Shown here one piece after another: positions 7,186 through 14,174 of a DNA stretch of 15,915 bases. Within the stretch, counting starts at the first letter, position 1. The number at the start of each line of letters is the position of its first letter. The stretch is from assembly GCA_035480775.1 (NCBI GenBank), contig DATIHK010000065.1, forward strand, positions 1-15,915. Reading direction: 5' to 3'. The notes under the pieces were generated by a model. It was not told the origin of the DNA. It searched no databases and saw only the letters and a list, made by a program, of their open reading frames with translations. Made by a program: the position numbers and the translations under genes. This DNA is from DATIHK01 sp035480775 (GTDB lineage: Bacteria > Patescibacteriota > WWE3 > UBA101185 > UBA10185).

Positions 7186-7811
7186 TATTTGCAAAAGGCA
7201 TGGACTCGCTTCCTTTAACTGTAGACTTAATGCAGTTTGGAAAAGTATATAAGGCCGCCGGAACAACCACACTGGTTGATTTAAAGGTTGGAGATAAAAG
7301 TGAAAAAGTTCTTATTAAAGACGTCCAGTACGATCCTATTTCGTTAAAACCAATTCACGCTAGTTTTCACAAAGTAAACTTAAAAGAAAAGATTACCGCA
7401 GAAATTCCAGTAAATATTGTTGGCGAAGAAAACAATGAACTCATTAAAAACGGCTCAGCTTTGGTTTTGCAATTACTAAATGAAATTTCAGTAGAAGCAC
7501 TTCCTACAGATCTTCCACACGAAATTGTTGTAGATGTAAGTAGCCTAAACGATTTCGAAAGAGGTATTACCGTTGCTGAACTTAAATTAGACCGCTCAAA
7601 AGTTGAGATAATGGGTACTGAACCCGATGAACTTGTAGTAAAACTAGGTAGTGCTCAAATGGCAGAAGAGCCAGTAGAAGAAGTTCCAGTAAGTGAAGAA
7701 GAAGCTTTAGCCAAGATAACAGCTACAGAAGAATTATCTGAAGAAGAAAAAGCTGCACGAGCAGCCAAAGAAGCCGAAGAAAAAGGCAAAGATAAAGACA
7801 AAAAAGATTAA
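7104..7811 (+). CDS. rplY: 50S ribosomal protein L25/general stress protein Ctc
   Basis: A 235-residue protein of the Ctc (long L25) type that binds 5S rRNA in the large subunit. The N-terminal L25 domain (about 1-90) begins MELNTQTRQALGKKNKKLREERQIPAVIF, with the expected R..G...R..g.iPaViYG-type pattern (here FAKG), then VLIKDVQYDPISLKPIHASFHKVN. The TL5/Ctc beta domain (about 95-185) has LNEISVEALPTDLPHEIVVDVSSL, typical of the family. A charged Glu/Lys/Ala tail (about 186-235) is longer than in many bacteria. The start at 7104 is preferred because it opens the domain exactly, although it lies inside the zinc-ribbon gene and has only a weak AGAGA upstream. This is the last clear backbone gene before the GC-rich block. 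Confidence 0.93.
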   Translation: MELNTQTRQALGKKNKKLREERQIPAVIFAKGMDSLPLTVDLMQFGKVYKAAGTTTLVDLKVGDKSEKVLIKDVQYDPISLKPIHASFHKVNLKEKITAEIPVNIVGEENNELIKNGSALVLQLLNEISVEALPTDLPHEIVVDVSSLNDFERGITVAELKLDRSKVEIMGTEPDELVVKLGSAQMAEEPVEEVPVSEEEALAKITATEELSEEEKAARAAKEAEEKGKDKDKKD

Positions 7812-7814
7812 TCT
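7807..7814. repeat. Left copy of 8-bp direct repeat flanking the GC-rich block
   Basis: ATTAATCT overlaps the rplY stop codon and recurs exactly at 15666-15673, just after the last island gene. It could be a target-site duplication or attachment core. In AT-rich DNA an 8-bp match can also be chance. Confidence 0.3.
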
Positions 7815-7866
7815 GCAAATTATTGACATCTGGCATTCTATAGTGTGATTTATACCCCATAATTCG

Positions 7867-7894
7867 TTGACTTTTGAACTTATTTACCTATAAT
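7867..7894 (+). promoter_or_regulatory. Promoter of the first island operon
   Basis: TTGACT (7867-7872) and TATAAT (7889-7894) are separated by 16 nt. Predicted start is near 7901. A second TTGACA lies at 7823-7828 without a well-placed -10. The leader contains a five-codon ORF (MNNVD, 7916-7933) whose stop touches the SD, and the 9-mer ACATCATGA occurs twice (7911-7919, and 7942-7950 across the start codon). Confidence 0.65.
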
Positions 7895-7946
7895 AGCAAC
7901 AACTCACTCGACATCATGAATAATGTGGACTGAAAGGAGTCACATC

Positions 7947-8828
7947 ATGAGCAAAATTCTCTCGTCTATCCTCAGGTGGTTGATTTTCATCGCAGTAGTT
8001 GTGCTTTTAGCCATCGTCATAGCTCCGCAGACCGCCGGCTTTGCGCCGTTGTGGTTGCAGCAGATAGCTTGGAGCGTGCATCTCGCATTGGTAAAAAATA
8101 TACCGGGAATGCAAACGCCTAACACAACGCAAGTCGCCGCAACCGGGCAGTCGGCCACAACCGTGATCAGCAATTGGACTCCGCTTTTCAAAGTACTCGG
8201 AACCCTTTTTTTGGATCCGTTATTCTGGGCGGCAGTCATTGGTTTAATTGCATTACTTACGGTTTTAGGTGCCGCGCTTTCGTTGCGAAATGGCGGCTGG
8301 AAAAAGCTGGCGAGCAGTGCGGGTAATCATGGGGGTGAACTTTTCAGCCACCAAAACTGGTGGATACTTTCAATCTTAACGGGCGTCGTGATTTTGGTAG
8401 CACTGATTGCAACATATAGAACGACTCTGATTGAAAGTGTAGGACCTATCCTTCCTGTGCTGATAGTGCTGATTCTGATCGCGGTGTTCTTCAATCCGCT
8501 TATGGATCTAGCCACAGAATGGGTTGGTACTCTTGGAAAGGTCGTCATGGGCGGACTTTTAATCATCACTGCGCTGCTAGTTTTCACGGTAAGTTTTCTC
8601 GCCGGAACTGGTGCAGCTAATGTTGCCGCGACGATGATTCCTGTTCCTGGTCTTCCTCAAATGCTGGCTTTAGTTGCCATTATGGGGAATGCCGCTGGAA
8701 CAGCTGGTCGCGGAATACTAGTCGCAGCAGCTTTCATAGGCATCAGTCCAATCCTAAAAAGGTTTAACGCTTCTGAAGAAGAACCTCATGGAGAAGGCGA
8801 CGCCCACGATGAACACCATAAAAGCTGA
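7947..8828 (+). CDS. Polytopic membrane protein with His/Glu-rich C-terminus
   Basis: A 293-residue protein. AAAGGAG (7933-7939) sits 7 nt before ATG 7947, which fixes the start; an in-frame GTG at 7923 has no SD. Hydrophobic segments lie at about residues 10-32, 84-115, 137-158, 163-184, 192-215 and 230-262, giving six or so helices. A soluble loop of about 50 residues after the first helix is Gln/Thr-rich and a short Gly/Asn/Trp loop precedes helix 3. The last 17 residues (EEEPHGEGDAHDEHHKS) are acidic and His-rich, suggesting metal binding or a cytoplasmic docking tail. I do not recognise the family; the general shape recalls polytopic scaffold proteins of secretion systems (TrbL/VirB6-like), but no sequence signature supports that. 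It is first in an operon with the SPFH-like gene, 27 nt downstream. Confidence 0.72.
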   Translation: MSKILSSILRWLIFIAVVVLLAIVIAPQTAGFAPLWLQQIAWSVHLALVKNIPGMQTPNTTQVAATGQSATTVISNWTPLFKVLGTLFLDPLFWAAVIGLIALLTVLGAALSLRNGGWKKLASSAGNHGGELFSHQNWWILSILTGVVILVALIATYRTTLIESVGPILPVLIVLILIAVFFNPLMDLATEWVGTLGKVVMGGLLIITALLVFTVSFLAGTGAANVAATMIPVPGLPQMLALVAIMGNAAGTAGRGILVAAAFIGISPILKRFNASEEEPHGEGDAHDEHHKS

Positions 8829-8855
8829 CGAATATCCTACAGAAAGGACACGAAG

Positions 8856-9902
8856 ATGATACGGCGTATTACGTTTTTTCTTTTGCTGTTGATTGCACTC
8901 GTTGCTTGCAGTGGCGTTAAAGAACCGGAAGTTGGAACCATGCTGTTCCCCAGCGTGGATGCGGCTCTGGCAGGTGGAAACAGCGATATCCGCGTAACCA
9001 CGCTCGACCAAGGGAAAATGGTCTTGTCTATAGACTCGACTCACGGCAACGTGATTTCGGTTTTTATGTGGGGACGCGATACACAACCGACGTACTACTA
9101 CGCAGTGGCAGGAGCTTCAGCAGTTGTTGTACAACCAACACCGGCACCTCAACAAGGAACTAGCGGCTTACAGCTGCCCAAATCCTTTGATGAGGCCTGG
9201 AAGTTGGGGTATACATGGGCTTATGAAAGAGTTCCACCCGGCACATCAATGATACTTTGGATCATTTTCTCAGGCGTCGTCTGGGCCTGGAACTGGCGAA
9301 GGATTTTGAACAGTGCCACACTCAAACAAAGGACCATGGTTTTTAGCAATGTGCTAACACGCAATGGCGTGACCTGCACAATCGAATATTCTGTCTGGGG
9401 ATTTGCGAGCCTCGACGGTGATGGCCCAAGAATCTTCGCGCATAACGGCAGAAATTTTGACGAGCGTATGAAAAATGGATTTAATGTAATCGAAGAATCT
9501 GGGGAGTCGACGGTGAAATCGCGTGCAACGAGACTTCATAGCGATAAAGTGGGTATCGTCTTCGGCTCAGAAAAATTCGGCGAAAGGCTTTTAGAAGTAT
9601 TGCGATCCAGCGCTAAACTCGTTGGTATCGTAATAACGAGAGTCGAATATATCGGCGTGACACACAACACAACTGTCGTAGCTGCAATGGAAGCTGCGTT
9701 TGTAGCCGAAAAACAAGGCGCAGCCATAAAGAAGCACAACGACGCTGCCGGAATGAGTGGCGTGCCCGGAGCATTTGTACAAGCCTTTAGGGTACTTGCA
9801 GAAAACATAGGCGGGACATCTTCGGCAAGGGAAGTAGTTCAGACCCCAATCACTCACAGTGAAGTACCAGAAGGAGAGGCACATGACAACGCAACCAATT
9901 AG
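8856..9902 (+). CDS. Lipoprotein with transmembrane helix and SPFH/band-7-like domain
   Basis: A 348-residue protein; AGAAAGGA lies 7 nt before ATG 8856. The N-terminus is a lipoprotein signal (hydrophobic residues 5-17, lipobox LVAC, Cys18). A domain of about 110 residues with a short QPTPAPQQG linker would sit outside, followed by a helix at about 131-149 (SMILWIIFSGVVWAWNW). Residues 155-300 resemble SPFH/band 7: FSNVLTRNGVTCTIEYSVW, then VGIVITRVEYIGVTHNTTVVAAMEAAFVAEKQGAAI, close to the family's i.v..v.i.di....ev..Am..q..AEr..... SPFH proteins (stomatin, flotillin, HflK/C) oligomerise on membranes and organise partner complexes. With a lipid anchor plus a second helix, the SPFH part would face the cytoplasm, an unusual arrangement. 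The last 20 nt overlap the next gene, implying coupling. Family assignment is moderate. Confidence 0.6.
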   Translation: MIRRITFFLLLLIALVACSGVKEPEVGTMLFPSVDAALAGGNSDIRVTTLDQGKMVLSIDSTHGNVISVFMWGRDTQPTYYYAVAGASAVVVQPTPAPQQGTSGLQLPKSFDEAWKLGYTWAYERVPPGTSMILWIIFSGVVWAWNWRRILNSATLKQRTMVFSNVLTRNGVTCTIEYSVWGFASLDGDGPRIFAHNGRNFDERMKNGFNVIEESGESTVKSRATRLHSDKVGIVFGSEKFGERLLEVLRSSAKLVGIVITRVEYIGVTHNTTVVAAMEAAFVAEKQGAAIKKHNDAAGMSGVPGAFVQAFRVLAENIGGTSSAREVVQTPITHSEVPEGEAHDNATN

Positions 9903-10290
9903 TCCAGAACGCCCGCTTATGAAGTTCTTTAGAGAAAACTGGAGCAAGCTGGACGCGATCGTCATCGCGCGGGGAAATTGGGACAAAGTATTCTTACTCG
10001 TAAGTTTACTGGCAAGCTTTTTGCGGTGGATCGCGGCTGTGATTTTACTACACGATGCTGCGGTACCAATCTTCAGTTTCGGCATTAAACTGCCGTTTCT
10101 GCCTTTTGCACCGCTATCCACTTGGTTTACGCTGCCTCTGGGTGTACTAGCAGTATCCTCGATGTACATCTGCTACAAGCGAAGTAATGACGGTATCAGA
10201 AAAACGCCAATAGCTTCAGCAATTTGGGTCACGGGTTTTTGGTTTTTCGTCATGGTTCTCGTTGGGCTGTTTTGGCAAGAAGTCCACTGA
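9883..10290 (+). CDS. Small three-helix membrane protein
   Basis: A 135-residue protein. AAGGAGAGG (9871-9879) precedes ATG 9883; an in-frame ATG at 9859 has no SD and lies deeper in the SPFH-like gene. A polar N-terminus (residues 1-35, PISPERPLMKFFRENWSKLD) is followed by hydrophobic segments at about 37-62, 78-98 and 110-131, with a basic loop CYKRSNDGIRK between the last two. No recognised family. The 20-nt overlap with the SPFH-like gene suggests translational coupling and stoichiometric partnership. It is last in the first island operon, followed by a strong hairpin. Confidence 0.68.
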   Translation: MTTQPISPERPLMKFFRENWSKLDAIVIARGNWDKVFLLVSLLASFLRWIAAVILLHDAAVPIFSFGIKLPFLPFAPLSTWFTLPLGVLAVSSMYICYKRSNDGIRKTPIASAIWVTGFWFFVMVLVGLFWQEVH

Positions 10291-10298
10291 GATAAGTA

Positions 10299-10368
10299 TC
10301 ACAAGTTGAGTCGAGAGAAGAAGCAAAAGCAACACGCGCTTCTCTCGACTCCTAGTTTAAGTTTGTGA
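10299..10368 (+). terminator. Perfect 13-bp hairpin after the first island operon
   Basis: GAGTCGAGAGAAG (10308-10320) and CTTCTCTCGACTC (10339-10351) are perfect complements with an 18-nt loop. Outer arms TCACAA (10299-10304) and TTGTGA (10363-10368) can also pair. No long U-run follows, so it may be a weak terminator, an mRNA-stabilising stem or a processing site. Confidence 0.5.
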
Positions 10369-10396
10369 CAACAAGCAATAGTCGCAAATTTAAACT
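10354..10396 (+). repeat. Second inverted repeat in the intergenic region
   Basis: AGTTTAAGTTTG (10354-10365) pairs with CAAATTTAAACT (10385-10396) with one G-U wobble and a 19-nt loop. Its left arm overlaps the outer arm of the preceding hairpin, so the two folds partly compete. Confidence 0.45.
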
Positions 10397-10413
10397 GGCA
10401 AAATAAGCCACGC

Positions 10414-10426
10414 AACTTGACAAGTT
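10414..10426. promoter_or_regulatory. Palindromic operator-like site containing a -35-like hexamer
   Basis: AACTTGACAAGTT is a perfect palindrome around one central A and embeds TTGACA (10417-10422). It lies 40 nt before the start of the 722-residue gene. No consensus -10 sits at the right distance (TATCTA at 10433 is too close). A dimeric repressor site over a promoter is a reasonable reading but unproven. Confidence 0.4.
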
Positions 10427-10465
10427 AATAGTTATCTATCCCTCTTATTGAAAGGAGAGGACTCA

Positions 10466-12634
10466 ATGCGATCTATCTGGATATACTTACGGAAACACCT
10501 CAAGTGGTTTTGGCCTGCAATCTTTGGCCTCGTAGCAGTCGCGGCAATTGGTGGCTGGTATCTTTCGACGCCGGTTACCGACGACCTCAAGAATTGGGTC
10601 CCCACAGTACAAATGTGGGAGCTCGACGGCATCTTGGTCATCGCGACTTACATCTACCTGCTTGGCTATATGCTATGGCAAAAGATGAAGAATCGGCCTA
10701 AGTCGTACAAGTATTTTTTCGACAGATGGCCACTGACTGCGAAACGCTTTCGCGAGCAGGTTGCCAAACACGAGAAGGATGAAAAGTTTCAAAAGACTGT
10801 GGCAGCCAAGAACATGTCGCGCGCCTACGCAGACGATGGCATGAGTTACTTTGTCTACTGCGAATCTAACGGCGGAAAAATCTTCAGCCGCCAAGAATTT
10901 GCAGCAAGCAAAGTGCTTATGCCAGGTCTTAAAAAGCGCCGCAACGCCTTTAACCTGACGATGGCGCTACCCAAGATTCAGCTTGCGACGTCAAAGCAAG
11001 TCACTTCGGTTAAGCCGTTCTTGAAAGAGCATGGACTGGCTATCATCGCACTGATGATGCTTGGCATCTCGATCGTTTTCTTGGTTGGTAACCTACCCAA
11101 TATGGTCATTGGCTGGGCAACCTGGACACCGGCGCTTCAGTTTGCCCGTTCACTTCCTTGGCTACAGATCATCGGCTTCTTAACTCTTGGCCTAGGATTG
11201 GTATTTGTTTGGGCTCGACTGAAAGACAACCTCACCAAAGCTTTGTTTACTGCGGTAATAATTGTCGGCGGACTAGCTCTTTCGAGCTTTAATCATCCGT
11301 CAACAATTCCGCAAATGACCCAACCGGCTGTAGCAGCAGTGACTGTGGTTGTAGAAAATACACCACTGCCAACTGCAACGCCTGATGCACAATCAATCGC
11401 AGCCGAAATGCCTGATGCCAATGCGGTACAAGACATCGCAGAAGTTGGAGCAGGCGGCGAACTAGACTGGTTTGTGACGAGCTTTAACAAAAGCGTGAAC
11501 GCTTTCAATGGCTCGATTCGCAAGCTTCTCGACAGCGGAAAAGATTTGGTAATCTGGCAAGACTTTTTGTTCGGCGACGCCAACGGTGGAGTCGGACTGC
11601 AAGCAGCCTATCAAACCCACTACGACTGGGCGAATACCAGAGTGCTTCAAAAAGGAAACTGGGTTGAAAAGTCGTATCCACAACGCTTGAAAGAGCAACT
11701 AACGGATCCGACTGTGATAACCCAACTTTCTTCCGGTGCTAACCAAGAAAATCAGTGTCTCAAAACACTGCTCGACTTGGTGACGACACTTAAGGATCTG
11801 AAAGATCCGAAAGCTTCTGGATGGGACAATGCCAAAGGACAGGCTGAGCAATTCAGCTTGTGCGTCTCGGCTTATAACCTCTGGGCCGGAAAGCGCGGAA
11901 GCACAGTCTTTATGACGGATCTAACGCCAAACGCGGTGCAGATCTTGCAAGACTTGTCAGCGCCTGGATCTCAAGATGTTACAGCTACACCGATGAACAC
12001 ACCGGTGGTGGATGTGCAAAGGCTAGTCGTTGCGGCTGGACTAAACGACGCGACCGCGATTACTACCGCAACTCTGGTGGCACCGACAGATGTTCCAGCA
12101 GATACTGCGACAGAACTTCCGCCGACAGCAACTCCGGTACCTACGTTGGATATCGTAATCGAAACGTATCCGGACACTCCAAGGGAATATGTTGCACCAG
12201 ATGTTCAGCCCCAGGATCAGGCTCCGCAACCTGCCGGACTAGCGTTAGCGCAAGAGCCAAACGTCTTAACCGACGACAATCCTCAGGCGACCGCAGTACC
12301 GGTTACAGTAGTTCCAGCTGATCCGTGCACGAACTGCACCAACAAAGGTCGCGCACCCAGCTGGCAAAGTTTACTGGCAACTTATGAGTCTTCAAACCTC
12401 GACTGGAACACCCAGTACGAATCAACCGAAGGGCATCGCCATACCTGGTACTTCTGGGTTCCCTACGGCGACAGCTTTGCCTTGATCGTAAACGTGGTTT
12501 TGAACACCGAACGTCAGCGCGTTGATTGGTATCAAGTTCCTTCTGTACCAACGCAATTTGCAGCAACGATAGAATTTGTTTGCAGCGATGCCGATCAAGG
12601 AACTTGCAACAATCCGCAACCTGCAATTCCGTAA
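10466..12634 (+). CDS. Large membrane protein with Pro/Thr-linked ectodomain, unknown function
   Basis: A 722-residue protein. AAAGGAGAGG (10451-10460) precedes ATG 10466; a TTG at 10448 is rejected because it lies before the SD. Helices at about residues 14-33 and 50-72 precede a basic cytoplasmic-type domain of about 115 residues (SYKYFFDRWPLTAKRFREQ region). Three more helices follow at about 187-208, 231-250 and 255-273. Beyond these is a long ectodomain: a Thr/Pro linker (TPLPTATPDAQ, about 299-309), a helical domain with two Cys (about 325-510), a second linker (PPTATPVPT, about 552-560), a low-complexity Gln/Pro/Ala stretch, and a terminal Cys-containing beta-like domain with CTNC (about 621) and Trp/Tyr-rich HTWYFWVPYGDSF. 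No family is recognised. It is the largest island product, with regions on both faces of the membrane, and is a candidate scaffold. A terminator follows. Confidence 0.72.
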   Translation: MRSIWIYLRKHLKWFWPAIFGLVAVAAIGGWYLSTPVTDDLKNWVPTVQMWELDGILVIATYIYLLGYMLWQKMKNRPKSYKYFFDRWPLTAKRFREQVAKHEKDEKFQKTVAAKNMSRAYADDGMSYFVYCESNGGKIFSRQEFAASKVLMPGLKKRRNAFNLTMALPKIQLATSKQVTSVKPFLKEHGLAIIALMMLGISIVFLVGNLPNMVIGWATWTPALQFARSLPWLQIIGFLTLGLGLVFVWARLKDNLTKALFTAVIIVGGLALSSFNHPSTIPQMTQPAVAAVTVVVENTPLPTATPDAQSIAAEMPDANAVQDIAEVGAGGELDWFVTSFNKSVNAFNGSIRKLLDSGKDLVIWQDFLFGDANGGVGLQAAYQTHYDWANTRVLQKGNWVEKSYPQRLKEQLTDPTVITQLSSGANQENQCLKTLLDLVTTLKDLKDPKASGWDNAKGQAEQFSLCVSAYNLWAGKRGSTVFMTDLTPNAVQILQDLSAPGSQDVTATPMNTPVVDVQRLVVAAGLNDATAITTATLVAPTDVPADTATELPPTATPVPTLDIVIETYPDTPREYVAPDVQPQDQAPQPAGLALAQEPNVLTDDNPQATAVPVTVVPADPCTNCTNKGRAPSWQSLLATYESSNLDWNTQYESTEGHRHTWYFWVPYGDSFALIVNVVLNTERQRVDWYQVPSVPTQFAATIEFVCSDADQGTCNNPQPAIP

Positions 12635-12657
12635 GAGGAGGATAACTACTTAACATC

Positions 12658-12703
12658 AACCTGAAACACGTCAATTTTTCGACGGCGTGTTTCAGGTTTT
12701 CTA
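12658..12703 (+). terminator. Rho-independent terminator after the 722-residue gene
   Basis: AACCTGAAACACG (12658-12670) and CGTGTTTCAGGTT (12686-12698) are perfect 13-bp complements with a 15-nt loop, followed by a T-rich run (TTTTCT). Confidence 0.85.
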
Positions 12704-12742
12704 TAAATTTGGAAATTGGAAAATAGACACTTGCACACGCAG

Positions 12743-12772
12743 TTGCCTGTTTTTCAAAACAGCGAATATTAT
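12743..12772 (+). promoter_or_regulatory. Promoter of the 414-residue gene with internal palindrome
   Basis: TTGCCT (12743-12748) and TATTAT (12767-12772) are spaced 18 nt. Between them CTGTTTT (12747-12753) and AAAACAG (12756-12762) form a 7-bp inverted repeat with a 2-nt spacer, well placed for an operator. Predicted start is near 12779, immediately before the SD. Confidence 0.5.
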
Positions 12773-12793
12773 CTGGACTAAAGGAGAGACACC

Positions 12794-14038
12794 ATGTCCA
12801 CAACGACTGAAAAGGCAACGCAAATAAAAGCTGCCGATCCACGAACGTGGAAAGTTGCGCCGCAAAAGAAGGTACCTGTGATTGCAACTCTACTGATCAT
12901 AGCCTCACTTATGATTGTGCTGGTAGCGCTTCCGATGCGAAACGTGCCGCAAAATGTCGTTACGCAACAAGCGCCGCACCAAATCGAAAAAGCAGTGCTC
13001 ACGGCAATTCCGACCGAAGAAGCACTACCTGTTATTTCGGTCTTTGGCCAAGTATCGGCGGCAAACGTCACGGTCGACCCAGAGATGGTTAAGCTGATGG
13101 AAACACAAAACGTTACGCCACTCTTTAGCGGTGTAACACTTCCGCAGGTAACTGAGGAAACAGCACAACATCAACAAAAGTTCGTGACAGCTTTTCTCGC
13201 TGGAGATCGCACCCAAATGTCTACTGAAGCCAATTGGCTCAAAGCGGCTCTAAGCGAAAACCCACATACGGTTCAACCGCGATATGTGGAATTGGTGCAA
13301 GGGCTGCAAACAGTCGGCGAATCAAATGTGTCAGTTGGGACGATTCCGTTTCTCGCCAACGTAGTCTATGCGTTACGCGCACTGGGTGAAAAATCCAGCA
13401 GCAACGCTACATTGGCAAATGCGTTCGCAGCAGGCGACAGCGTTTTCAACGAGGCGGTATCAACACTCAGCCTACAACACGCCCAAGCTGTAGCTGCGCA
13501 AAATGCTCAAGTACAAAGTAACGGTTCGAACAACAACGGCAGCAGTACCAATACTACCGTACGAAATGTCTCGCCGATTGAGAACAAAGTGACCGAAAAC
13601 AAGTTGGATGCGAAAACAGTTTCGGTTATCGCTGCAAATAGCACAGCACAACTAGGCATTACCTGGTCACCAATCAATCTGCTGATTTCGGTAAGAGCTT
13701 TGTGGGATGCGATTACCAATCAAGGTGGGGCCGCAGAACTAGACGCACCCTGGTATGTGGTGGGAGTTTGGAATGAAACTCCGCAAGGCGCGCAAATGTT
13801 GGGACTCAACAACATCAAGATTCAGTACATCTTTCTGAGTCACGATGCAAGCGCCAAGCCACTCGACAATTGGGAACCAGCTCCGTTGAATTTTCCTCAG
13901 CCAACTTGGCACGGAAACGACAGCTCGGGACATTACTGGGTAGCAACCATCTCGATCTGGCACGGCGGTCCGTTAGTGCAAGAAGGACAAGTAATCAAAT
14001 CGTCGCCTACTTTCGGATTTATGATCCCTAATAAGTAG
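12794..14038 (+). CDS. Single-pass membrane protein with shared VFGQVSAANVTVD motif
   Basis: A 414-residue protein; TAAAGGAGAG ends 6 nt before ATG 12794. A basic cytoplasmic N-terminus (1-27) leads to one helix at about 28-48 (VIATLLIIASLMIVLVALP), so most of the protein is outside. Residues 83-95 are VFGQVSAANVTVD, identical in the downstream M23 lipoprotein (residues 52-64). A mainly helical region (about 110-230) is followed by an Asn/Ser-rich low-complexity linker (about 236-256). The C-terminal domain (about 290-414) is Trp-rich and beta-like (APWYVVGVWNETPQG, HYWVATISIWHGGPL), perhaps a carbohydrate- or protein-binding fold. No known family is recognised and no catalytic motif seen. 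It is a monocistronic unit between two terminators, with its own promoter. Confidence 0.72.
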   Translation: MSTTTEKATQIKAADPRTWKVAPQKKVPVIATLLIIASLMIVLVALPMRNVPQNVVTQQAPHQIEKAVLTAIPTEEALPVISVFGQVSAANVTVDPEMVKLMETQNVTPLFSGVTLPQVTEETAQHQQKFVTAFLAGDRTQMSTEANWLKAALSENPHTVQPRYVELVQGLQTVGESNVSVGTIPFLANVVYALRALGEKSSSNATLANAFAAGDSVFNEAVSTLSLQHAQAVAAQNAQVQSNGSNNNGSSTNTTVRNVSPIENKVTENKLDAKTVSVIAANSTAQLGITWSPINLLISVRALWDAITNQGGAAELDAPWYVVGVWNETPQGAQMLGLNNIKIQYIFLSHDASAKPLDNWEPAPLNFPQPTWHGNDSSGHYWVATISIWHGGPLVQEGQVIKSSPTFGFMIPNK

Positions 14039-14046
14039 GTTAAGCA

Positions 14047-14096
14047 GACGAAGTGTGAGCAAGCAATTGCTTAATGCCCACACTTCGTCGTTCTTT
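14047..14096 (+). terminator. Rho-independent terminator after the 414-residue gene
   Basis: GACGAAGTGTG (14047-14057) pairs perfectly with CACACTTCGTC (14079-14089), loop 21 nt containing the palindrome AAGCAATTGCTT, followed by TTCTTTT. Confidence 0.8.
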
Positions 14097-14114
14097 TCTA
14101 GACTGAAAATCTTT

Positions 14115-14144
14115 TTGAGTTTAGAAACGAATCCGCACTTTATA
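14115..14144 (+). promoter_or_regulatory. Possible promoter of the M23/transglycosylase operon
   Basis: TTGAGT (14115-14120) and TTTATA (14139-14144), spacing 18, with further AT-rich alternatives (TATATC, TTAATAAT). It lies just after a terminator and 30 nt before the start codon, so some promoter is needed here, but the -10 choice is uncertain. Confidence 0.35.
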
Positions 14145-14174
14145 TCTTAATAATCAACTAATGTGGAGGCCGCA

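Noticed and set aside
7823..7856. Additional promoter TTGACA upstream of the island
   Set aside because: No -10 hexamer lies at 15-19 nt; TATAGT is too close (10 nt) and TATACC too far (22 nt). The promoter at 7867-7894 is much better.
9591..10169. 192-residue minus-strand ORF
   Set aside because: It lies antisense to the SPFH-like and three-helix genes, has no SD and no domain-like pattern. The plus-strand genes have clear SDs and signal or membrane segments.
12303..12887. 194-residue minus-strand ORF
   Set aside because: It crosses a strong plus-strand terminator and two plus-strand genes, with a Cys/Arg/Ser-rich composition typical of a shadow frame.
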